Source: Urechis unicinctus
Taxonomy: Eukaryota > Annelida > Polychaeta > Xenopneusta > Urechidae
Length of the DNA: 64,000 nt
Direction of reading: 5' to 3'
Assembly: GCA_034190875.2 (NCBI GenBank)
Contig: CM067357.1
Span: 17,447,464 to 17,511,463 of the forward strand
A model generated the notes under the pieces. It made no database searches. It was given only the letters and a program-made list of their open reading frames with translations, and had not been told where the DNA came from. Each line of letters starts with the position of its first letter. Position 1 is the first letter of the stretch. A program made the position numbers and the translations under genes. Below, one piece after another: positions 55,075 to 64,000 of this stretch.

Positions 55075-56060
55075 AGTTTTGTTATAGCATCTTATATAGA
55101 TAACCTTTTAACATTTGTTATTTTTGTGCTCCGAAATATAATATTAGTTATGGAGAATTTCACTTCGCATGCAAACTGTACTGGATTTTTCAAGGAATCT
55201 TGCTTGGCATCAAAAAGACTTTTTTACCCCCTTTATTTCATGACTTCCAGCTGAGTAAGTTGTTGTGAGGTATGAATCATCCATGTTTTAAGGTCTTTTT
55301 AAAAACTGAGAAGTTACAATTACATCAACAACATGCTTCTCACTCACTTTCAATCAATACTTCTATTAAAAAGTTCAGACTTTGATCATAGTGCATAATG
55401 TTCATTTATTACAAGCTTAAGAACCGATGACAAACAATTTCCCCCAGGATAAACACACCTTAGTTAATGCATGACGAACAGCATAATGGTTTAGTAGCAA
55501 TGCATGCATAAAACATAATACAGCCATGGGTCACCATTCAAAACCCCATCAGTGGAGAATTTAAATGTTTGGGATAAGCATCAATATGTTTATACCATTT
55601 ACATTCTGAACAATAGATAATATTTTTTGGTTCGTAAAAAACAATTCTTGCACAATTGTGTATCTCTGTGATCATAACTGACAGGGGTGTCCTTTAAAGG
55701 CCCACTGGGTTCCATAGCTCTACTAGTGACCATCACTGTACTGGATTGGCTTATCCTCAGGGCATGGTAAATTTCTGAAGAAACAAACAAATCAGTGCCA
55801 GCAATCAAATCATTCAAGTGCATGTAATTATTTTCAAAAGATATGGTGTAATACAGTTGCCTGTTAATGAGTACAAGTTTTTTATAAATGTTGTGCTCAT
55901 TACATGTAGTATATCAAAAAGATTAAAACAATACATACATGTACAGTTACTTTCCCAAGAATCTTAAATTGGACAAAGTATTATTGGTTTGAAATTTCAA
56001 GTAATGTAACTTCTTAGGGGATCAGACTTCTATGCATCAGACCCATATTCAGAATCAGAT
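55075..56060. other. No recognisable gene
   Basis: AT-rich, with no open frame supported by motifs or splice sites, and no repeat seen elsewhere in the window. Confidence 0.4.
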
Positions 56061-56069
56061 GACACAGGA

Positions 56070-56500
56070 GGTTCTGTCATACCATTGACATATATATCTG
56101 TACTTATCCCAGAATTGCCAGCTGCTTGAGCAATAGCCAGGAAGAGCATTCTTTTCATGCATGTTTATGTCATGGTGGTGCCTCTGTAGGATTGCAAGCT
56201 TGCCTGCTGTTGTCGTGAATTCTGTCTCCATGCCTGGAGAAATGTACAGATATATTATTAATGGTAAACAGTCTGGAGTTTTATATAAGGATATTAAATT
56301 ATGTTAGAAATAATTCATACTTGACTGTAATTGATTCATGTCTGCCAGATTTCTGCTGTGAATTTTTAGTTGGTCAAGTAGATGTTGACTTCATTTGCCA
56401 GCTGTTTCCTTTCTTCTTTGAAGCGTTGCAGGCGAAGCCACTGCTCAACCAGAGCTCGGGTTTTTTAAGAGGTATCAGTTCTGTCACAATTCATTAAGAA
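56070..56500 (-). other. Exon-like segments, possibly the end of a KDZ-type gene
   Basis: About 56490-56400 in one minus frame reads ALVEQWLRLQRFKEERKQLA then NEVNIYLTN, a coiled-coil of the kind at the C-terminus of KDZ proteins. After an acceptor (ACATTTCTCCAG, about 56238) follows METEFTTTAGKLAILQRHHH, DINMHEKNALPGYCSSSWQF to a stop near 56070. If both belong to one gene it is on the strand opposite the KDZ N-terminal exons at 52553-55074, hence a different copy. Confidence 0.35.
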
Positions 56501-58200
56501 TCGAACGAGAATATAATTCAAAATTGTTTTTGCAAGAGCTAATTAGGTGTCCTATACCTAGTCTTGCTGTCAGTCATCGTTAGTGTAAAGAAAAGACTAC
56601 AAGCTAATAACAAATAAGCAGTTTGTCCCTAGGACAAAATCGACCAAATGGTATCCAGTTTCCCTAAACACCCACGGAATATACTCATTGGAATTAATAT
56701 CGAGCCTTATTAATAAAGCAAAGTTTGGGTCTTGCTGCATCGGGACTTTCGAATAGACCAGCAAATTTCCGCGTTAACTTAGTTACTACATAAACTATCG
56801 CCATATTGACTGCTGCCAAGCAAGTGTCATTCTCCCATGCTACTAGTACTACACCGTCGCCGCAACAACACTGTGCAGTTACATGGAAAACACCTCTGTA
56901 ACACCTTGCCCCTGACCATTAATTACGATCGGATTTCACCATAATCTGCAGACAAAAACAATCGCCAAGATGTAACTCGCTTGCGCGACATATACCCATG
57001 TATTGACGATGTTCTGTTATTAATTCATGTTTCTTAAAGAATAGATCGCGTATTCCATAGGCAAATAAATGTCACATTGGACAGCGTCCGTGCTGATGAC
57101 TAGTATTGATTATCATGTCCATGCTGCCCAAATGCGAACCATCAAGAGCGAGGTACCTTACTCACTCATTCAAACAGTGAAACATGCAAGACAGAGAGTC
57201 GGCTATCAAAGTGTACGATATTCATTTATCTCAGTGCCTAACTCTTATCCCGACTCTTATCACATCTAAATGTCCCGAATATCTATTCATGTGTCTCTTA
57301 GGTAATCCAATGAAGCATACAGAACAGTTTTACTCCTTCTGCCTTTCCCCTAAAGGGTACTGAAACACCGTTTAAGTGCATTCATATTAGTTCAACTAGA
57401 TATCGGTAACATATAACCGAATAAATGCGTTTCAAATATAACTATTTTGGTATCAGATGTTTACACAGTCAAACAATTTGACAATGCATATTGAGAATTG
57501 AAAATTTCATCTTGGTGCAGAACTGATCGAGATCGGAGGAATCGAAAAAAAGTAACATTTAGTGATGTTATTGGCAGTGCCAAACGCCAAGTGGCGACTT
57601 AAGTCGAAAATTAACGTACGTTTATAACGTTTTATTCTATAACTGGGATTTATGTAGGATATAAGCATTATAAAACATGGTGTGAGATGTTATTACATTA
57701 TCTGCTCCAACGCATATAATGCATTCTGCTCTGCGATTCATCTCGCATTGAAGTTACCACTGACTAGTGTTACTCCAGTGACAAGTCTTTCCTTCTCGAG
57801 TTAACCGACTTTTCCCACTAATCTAAGAGCAATCTATTTGACAGTCTTGTAGTGTACAAACTGGACACTAGTCTTATTTTTTACTAGCAGACTATATATC
57901 TAGCCCAACAGACCAACAGTCGATCGGGTACTCCACTTGGTTCATAAGAGCTATATATATATATCTAACTGTAGCTGCCCAATCTTAAACCATATCTAAA
58001 AATGACAATGAATTGCGGTTTGCTTGATTACGGGATTCCTTCCGTGACCAAACTTTTATCCCTACCCCGGGTCCCCACCATGACCCTATTAACCCTAATC
58101 TCCACAACTTTATCCCCACTGCGTCCCAACCAAAAAGCCTGTACAACCTGACGTTCCCCACCAAATGCCCCAAGACGGATATGCAAGTCCGGTGTTTAAT
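56501..58200. other. No recognisable gene
   Basis: Mostly AT-rich single-copy-like DNA. 58050-58180 is an unusual C-rich, purine-poor block (CCCTACCCCGGGTCCCCACC onward). No repeat from elsewhere in the window is present. Confidence 0.4.
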
Positions 58201-58204
58201 CCTT

Positions 58205-58265
58205 GATATGAAGTTAAAGATATAGCCTTGAATGCTTATAGCCTTGAATGCTGATAGCCTTGAAT
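58205..58265 (+). repeat. Short tandem repeat, three units of about 17 bp
   Basis: ATAGCCTTGAATGC repeated at about 58222, 58238 and 58254 with AT-rich linkers. Confidence 0.85.
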
Positions 58266-58588
58266 GCAAAGATATTGCGCAATATGTGATCCGCAGCAGA
58301 GATCCTCAGATCACCAGTATACCGTCGAGTGCGGTTGTTGTGGAGAAGAAGGTTGACGACACAGACAAAAAAGACAAACCAATAGCCATTCAGTCGATTG
58401 AGTACTACCTTGTCAAGAAGGTGCAAAAGCTCAAGTTGTTTCAAAGAACTAAAACGAAACAAAAACAAGCAAATATTCACTCTAATGTCTTCATTCTAAT
58501 AAGTCATATTTATTCTATAGTGAAACAAATCTATCCGAGTCGATTTGCTAACCCATTTTTGTATGAATTCTTGAAAGTTAATTTCTAA
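58232..58588 (+). CDS. Small unrecognised ORF
   Basis: 118 codons. The middle part (DIAQYVIRSRDPQITSIPSS, AVVVEKKVDDTDKKDKPIAI) has coding-like composition with lysine-rich segments; the start overlaps the 17-bp tandem repeat. No family recognised, no upstream splice site assigned. It could be a real exon or chance. Confidence 0.25.
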   Translation: MLIALNADSLECKDIAQYVIRSRDPQITSIPSSAVVVEKKVDDTDKKDKPIAIQSIEYYLVKKVQKLKLFQRTKTKQKQANIHSNVFILISHIYSIVKQIYPSRFANPFLYEFLKVNF

Positions 58589-59395
58589 TGGTTCAATAGG
58601 ACCATGTAGTTTCCTTTGTGAAGCTTGATTAAAAGCTGAATTATTCGAGAAATCATTTCAGGTTAGAGCGGGTTTTTTTGCATATCTAATGGACCATCGA
58701 CATTTCCCTCATTGTATCGTTACTGTCGCGGTAATGTCCTCAAATTTATCTATTGCCAATAATAAATCAACCCCTTTTCCACACATACAACTCGGCCTGG
58801 CAATAGGTTATACAGCCTTATACCCTGTTCCTTCTTTCGCACATTCTAGCGGTTTTATGTCTATAGGCGGCTGCATCAACAGCCATTGCGAGACGTTCAC
58901 CTCGCCGGGATGACCTAGATAAAATTGAGCTGCTGGTAAGTGCGAGTGTCCTTGTTGTCAGTTCCGGTATAAACAAAACAATTGATCTGCAGACCAACTC
59001 AAAACTCAGTGTCAAACCGCCATCGTCGTTCCAACTCTCGCATTCGTGTACATAGCGAGGCACAAGGAACTTAAATAAGTTGACTGATGAATCGAATTAC
59101 GCAATGTTATCGTATATTCATGTTTTGCGTACGATCTTAGTGCGATTTTGAAGATAATGCATTAGAAGTTAGTGCTAGATATTATCGGTATCATGTTATC
59201 GCTCATATTTACGTTTGAACACGTAGTGATGCTGACTTTATCTCTTCCTGTGTTTCGATGTTTAAATAGCAGTTGTATCGGATAGTGTCCTCACATTTTG
59301 TGTTTCGATCCATTTGATTACATACTTCTGATAGACCTCTAAATCTCACAGCAATTGATCAAGTCGCACAAGTCTAACAAGAGTTTGTTGTTTTA

Positions 59396-59486
59396 GAAGG
59401 TGGATGTGGTTGGTGTTCATCATCACCTATAGTACAGATACTATCTTTACAATTAGTGATGACGAACACCAACAACTCCCACCTTC
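59396..59486. repeat. 91-nt hairpin
   Basis: Left arm 59396-59426 (GAAGGTGGATGTGGTTGGTG + TTCATCATCAC) pairs with right arm 59456-59486 (GTGATGACGAACACCAACAA + CTCCCACCTTC), 27 of 31 positions complementary, loop of 29 nt. The size fits a microRNA precursor or a tiny foldback element. 58600-59395 around it shows no gene. Confidence 0.8.
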
Positions 59487-59989
59487 TTCAGTGAAATGTT
59501 TCAACAGGTATGCATCTTTTCTCATCTAATTTCATAGATATATCTAAAACCTCCCTCTGGTGTTGTTGTTTATACTAAGATGATGATGAAGTGAAGAAAT
59601 CCATGATGTGGACATATGATCTGAACATTTTCATATTTATTGATTCTATCCATTTGCGACAAATCTTAACAAACTTAATGGGATGTCATCCTCTGACACT
59701 TTCTCTTCCCACCGTGCATTTCCAGGAGCTGAAATAATACAAGAAATTGGATGACTAAACAAACACAATACCTTGTATATACATGTACAGATTTTCCTCG
59801 TTTATTTGGGATATTCATTCACCGCATCTGAAGATTGCATTTTTTCAGTATAAGCCCTAAAAGGGTGATTCTGTTGAATGTGGATCAAAACTTATGTTTT
59901 TGGGTCAATTTAATAGTCCAACAACCAGAAGGTTAGCATGTGATTCACCAAAATATAAAGTAACCAATAAAACTAAAGGTACGCACTTA

Positions 59990-60990
59990 CCAACTGTAAT
60001 TTCGATTTGTTTGTCATCTGAATCAAAACAAGTTTGTACCAGGTTATAATGATGTCTTTCCATTCTAGTTGTGTTATCATGAAAGACACATCCATGTTTG
60101 ATTACAGAGCTAATAAAAGTACTCACTTACCAACAAGACTACTGGTTCTGACTGGTCAGCTGAATAAAATAAAGCATACATGTGGATGCTAGGGACCAAT
60201 TCTATTTTATCTGGGCGTTTTGATGATATAGCCAATTCTTGTATGGATAATTGAAACAATAAATGCATACACCTACCAGTGATCATCTTTTTACTCTTTT
60301 ACTCTCCACACCTGCATCATGTATATTCTTGAGTTGCATTTAATCAAATGGTTATTGCAGTTAGAGAATTTATATTTTGAAAAAGCCAAATACTAAATAT
60401 GTGAACTATGTATATACTCTGTTCTTACTATCATTGACAGCTGTTGATTGTGGTTGGCCAACAGAATTCTTCTGTTTCTCTGAAAGCCAATGAATAGACC
60501 CCATAAAAACAAAGCACACATGCTAGTTTTACCTATCATACAGATGGCGCCTTTTTTACAATCAGCAAGAGCAAGTAACCACCTGGCAGATGAGTGACAT
60601 CACAAGTGTACAGGGTATCAGACAGGAAATAAGGTATCATAAGTGCAATGTGAATGAAAATATAAACATTGTATGTAAGCTGTGTCAGGAGTAAAAAAAA
60701 AGTTTATGCACACACTAACTGCATGATAATCATTTTTGTTTTTGCTCGATGTCACTAATCACATACAAGGTCAATCTGAACTTGACTTGCTGTCAAATGT
60801 ATATTAGCTTACCCTTGTTGTGGTATTCCACATCAAGTATTTTGCTGTAGACATCTTTTATATAACTTCGGTGGGATGTCAGCCCTGCAGCAACTACATC
60901 GCTGCCAGGCCTCATGGTAACGTGTACCCGCTTTCTTGCCCCTGTAGGCCTGGCAAGGAAGAGGCAGTCAAACGCAGCCCCCTTCAGCTG
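59990..60990 (-). other. Two exon-like segments with splice donors
   Basis: 60996-60808: MAQLKGAAFDCLFLARPTGA, RKRVHVTMRPGSDVVAAGLT, to YHNKG and donor GGTAAGC. 60110-59993: SVIKHGCVFHDNTTRMERHH, CFDSDDKQIEITV and donor GGTAAGTGCG, after an acceptor-like TTTTATTAG. Both have good composition and strong donors on the same strand, suggesting one intron-rich gene. Family unknown. 59487-59989 and 60111-60807 are otherwise blank. Confidence 0.3.
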
Positions 60991-61461
60991 TGCCATCTAA
61001 ACACAAAAAAGGCAGACAAAGTTTCTTTACCAATCAGTGCATAAGAACCTAATTGAATATCAAAATAGGTGAATTTTTTTTTTAAAGATTGTACCCAAAG
61101 GTCACTGAATAACAACCACTAGCCTTGTTTTCGATTAAATTCATGATTCTGTAAACATTACTGGGGTGCATATTGACCCCCTTTTGATTCTCTTTTCATT
61201 TGCTGATGCCTGCCTTCTTTGCAAATACTCCCAGAGGCTATACCCATACTCACAAGAATACATTTTGGAGTGATTCAGTGAACCACATGATGGAAAAAGT
61301 GTCTTGATTATTTCAGTTTTACCGAAAACCAAAATTTGACCACAAATTTTCCATTAAGCAACATTGATTTACAATCAAATAATAAATGCAGCTAAGCTAT
61401 GAAAAGCTAGAAACAAGTAACTAGTGGTAACAAAATCATAGTAAGTGTAGTTTGAATTTAT

Positions 61462-61913
61462 CCCGGGGGGGGGGGGGGCACTTGGCCTTATTCTGGATAG
61501 GGGTGTGCCGCGGGACCTCGAAAACCCGTACCCGTCATACAAGGTCAAAATGGCCAAAAGCATACCCTGTCGTACAAGGTATTATGCGAATGTATAACCC
61601 GTCGTACAAGGTGAAAATGGCAAAAAAGCATATTCCGTCGTACAAGGTATTATGTACTTGTATTGTCAACGATCGATAGGAAATATGTATATTCAACCCG
61701 TTATACAGGTGAGAAGAGAAAAAACATACCCCGTCGTACAATACGAAGCCCCCAAAAAACCTGTCGTACAGATTGAAGCTGAAAAACACACCCCGTCGTA
61801 CAAGTATGAGGCCCAATAAAACCCGGCGTACAAGTCGAGAGGCCGAAAAAACATACCCCGTCGCGCGGCACATATATACTACCACTATACACTTAAGTGC
61901 CCCCCCCACCGGG
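61462..61913. mobile_element. MITE-like element with CGTACAA-type internal repeats
   Basis: 452 bp bounded by inverted ends CCCGGGGGGGGGGGGGGCAC / GTGCCCCCCCCACCGGG and by the direct repeat AATTTAT (61455-61461, 61914-61920), a 7-bp target-site duplication. Inside, CCGTCGTACAAGG-type motifs recur about ten times, roughly every 33-48 bp, with A-rich linkers (AAAAACATACCCCGTCGTAC). No coding capacity. Non-autonomous DNA transposon is the most likely class. Confidence 0.75.
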
Positions 61914-61920
61914 AATTTAT

Positions 61921-62867
61921 CACATGATTTACCAGAAACCTTCATTCACTTAGGCAAGGCAAATTGATAAATTATCCATCGGTACATCACTTTTATTATG
62001 TCTACGAAAAACGGCCTGATATACTAATTACACACTCGCTTTGAGGACAGGGGTTACCTTTGGCCCGGCCGCAGTCTCTGGCATAGAAGATAGCTCCGGT
62101 CGAACGTTAACATGAATTCAGACGTCTTGTAGGGCTAGCATAGAAGATAGCTGCGACCGAACTAGGTCTACGACCGAACCAATGCTAATCCCTGTGGCTG
62201 CTACCATCCCTTGTCAATGTCATACGAAAATCATTTTACCTCTGACACTTACAGAAACGACCAAGCATATGTTGTCACGCATAAATGTATTTCAAACCCA
62301 CCATCATTGGACGAGGACATGCTGTCAGTCACGATAAACTATAGCAGAATATTATATATATATATATATATATATAATTTTTCATTGTATGCGATGTTGT
62401 AGGTCAGATAGAGGCTCAGGGACCATTTATTTTTTCTCAAGTGCGCCGCCGGGCGCAGCGTTGCATGCTGGAAATGTGAACGAGTGCAGTGCAGCGGGGG
62501 ATGAGGTGGGGGGGGGAGAAAGGTGTGGCTGGGCTTTGGGGTGGGGGATTAGGGTTTTGCATGGGATGGGTATACAGGGTATACGAGAATGAGGAGCGAG
62601 AGAGGCAATCGATCAAACAGATTGGATTTAGAGGGGCTGGGGAGACATGGGGGGGAAAAGTGTGATTTTTATCTAAAATTCTTCATAATCTGTTTTTCCT
62701 CTTCAAATTATCAAAAAATTTCAGTTTCTAACAAATATTACATTTTTTTTTATTCTGCGGACTACTAACATTCTATTCAAGGGCTGCGCCGTCCGCATTT
62801 ACAGCCGCTCGTGTGGGATTCCTTATACTATCCAAGCTATGATATTGTAAGGGGCATTGACCACTAT
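61921..62867. other. No recognisable gene; short repeats
   Basis: Two similar 30-bp pieces (GCATAGAAGATAGCT followed by CCGGTCGAAC at 62080 and GCGACCGAAC at 62138), a (TA)n run at about 62350-62375, and a G-rich stretch at 62500-62660. Nothing gene-like. Confidence 0.5.
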
Positions 62868-62967
62868 NNNNNNNNNNNNNNNNNNNNNNNNNNNNNNNNN
62901 NNNNNNNNNNNNNNNNNNNNNNNNNNNNNNNNNNNNNNNNNNNNNNNNNNNNNNNNNNNNNNNNNNN
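62868..62967. other. Assembly gap (100 N)
   Basis: Exactly 100 N, the conventional placeholder for a gap of unknown size. ORFs drawn across it are meaningless. Confidence 0.99.
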
Positions 62968-64000
62968 TCGCTCCAATGTGCACTATATGCAGTCCTCCTC
63001 TAAGCGCCCTTGTCCTGACTGGCCAACTCACTTAAACGTTACTTGTACCTGGCTGTACCCCTTTAAGAGGGGTGTTGCATGATTTCATGCATTTTAACAT
63101 AATACCAATAGTACGCTCGATTATATAGATAGCATCAATTAAGACCAAACATTCGAGAGCTTTTTTGAGTACGAGTTATAAGAATGGCGCCAGGTCAATG
63201 CGGAGGGGTACCAGTGACCCAGGGGAATCAAGTTGGCTGGTTTCACCAGGATCATGGAATGTTGACGATCTCATGTAGACGACAACGCTACGTTGTAAGC
63301 ACTTCACTGGTCAGTGGGCGGAGCCAACTAGCCAACGGGCAAAGAGCACTCACGGTATAGGCTGAAGTCGACTGGGCACTATGCTCTCGAATCCAGTGCA
63401 TTTTTTGGAGTCCTATGCAGTCTCCAAGCGGCCTTTGTCCTTGACTGGAACTCACTTAAACGTTAGTTGTACGTAACACATTCACTTGGTCAAGTTGGGC
63501 AAGGAGGCCCCTAGCATTGCGAAAGGCGCCAAGGGAATGGAGCTGGTCCAAGCCCACAATTGATCATAGTGGCGGTAAGCGGTGGTCCAGGAACTCCACG
63601 GTGGATGTGTGCGGACACTTGGAACGCTAGTCGCTTCACCATATATGGCTTTGAGGTTCAGAAGAACTTTGGGCGTCTAACACACTGAGGTTGGTCAGAT
63701 TTATGCGGTATGGAATCGAGTAATATCAGGCAGTAGTTGTAATCAGCAAGTATACTGCCCCACACTCCCGTCCTATTCAAGGGTAGTTGATGATTACTCG
63801 TTTGGTAGGCGTGAGTGGATCTCAGCTTGAACGTTAAGTCCAGCTAAACTCAGCAGGGGATATGGTTGAAAATGTGTTGATGAAATGGAAGAACAGATTT
63901 AGTTTATATCACGGCCAGTATAATTATCCACTTTAGCGGCATACACAAGCTTTTACACAACAATTTCAATATTGATACAGCACATTTACCTACTAAACAC
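62968..64000. repeat. Sequence after the gap with a diverged direct repeat
   Basis: 62985-63050 (ATGCAGTCCTCCTCTAAGCG ... CTCACTTAAACGTTACTTGT) recurs at 63413-63475 (ATGCAGTCTCCAAGCGGCCT ... CTCACTTAAACGTTAGTTGT) with indels. No gene recognised; base composition is more GC-rich and even than the preceding 10 kb. Confidence 0.6.

Noticed and set aside
62773-63035. Frames across the gap on both strands
   Set aside because: They run through 100 N; no sequence information.

Overview
The window looks like repeat-dense genomic DNA from a marine invertebrate, most likely a lophotrochozoan such as a mollusc. That placement is inferred from the mix of element families; no single-copy marker gene proves it. 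There are no bacterial features: genes, where visible, are short GT-AG exon fragments, and most of the first 50 kb is transposable elements nested in one another.

Layout. 1-8443: two minus-strand copies (A, B) of one non-LTR retrotransposon (LINE; gag-like ORF1 with three CCHC knuckles, ORF2 with endonuclease, reverse transcriptase and RNase H), A abutting the truncated 3' end of B. 8444-15836: scraps of a tyrosine-recombinase retrotransposon, a Ty3/Gypsy-like fossil, a LINE fragment (C), an ancient LINE relic, leucine-rich-repeat debris, two related 34-bp minisatellites, a coding 30-bp minisatellite and several SINEs. 15837-28930: a long inverted duplication (arms of about 3 kb around a 2.8-kb spacer) carrying ankyrin and Pif1-helicase remnants in both arms; LINE D sits in the left arm with a perfect 13-bp target-site duplication. 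28930-32300: AT microsatellites, SINEs and an NLR-type LRR fragment. 32351-41167: a Ngaro/DIRS-like tyrosine-recombinase retrotransposon fossil with split direct repeats, an SGNH-hydrolase-like part and an internal tandem array of about 147 bp. 41289-48136: LINE fragment E and near full-length LINE F on the plus strand. 48137-62867: more host-like DNA, with decayed Pif1 and recombinase-like fragments, two head-to-head spliced genes sharing a 0.3-kb promoter near 52.4 kb (one of KDZ/CxC type), a 452-bp MITE-like element and a 91-nt hairpin. 62868-62967 is a 100-N assembly gap.

How the parts relate. The abundant SINE (one copy at 49834-50237 has a perfect 14-bp target-site duplication) is collinear with the LINE 5' UTR over roughly its first 350 bp and with the LINE 3' end over its last 50 bp or so. 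The SINE therefore looks like an internally deleted LINE, the RIME/ingi type of relationship, and LINE and SINE both end in a (TTACC)n-like tail instead of poly(A). This pair explains most of the sequence. Host gene debris (ankyrin, LRR, Pif1, KDZ) is repeatedly split by these insertions.
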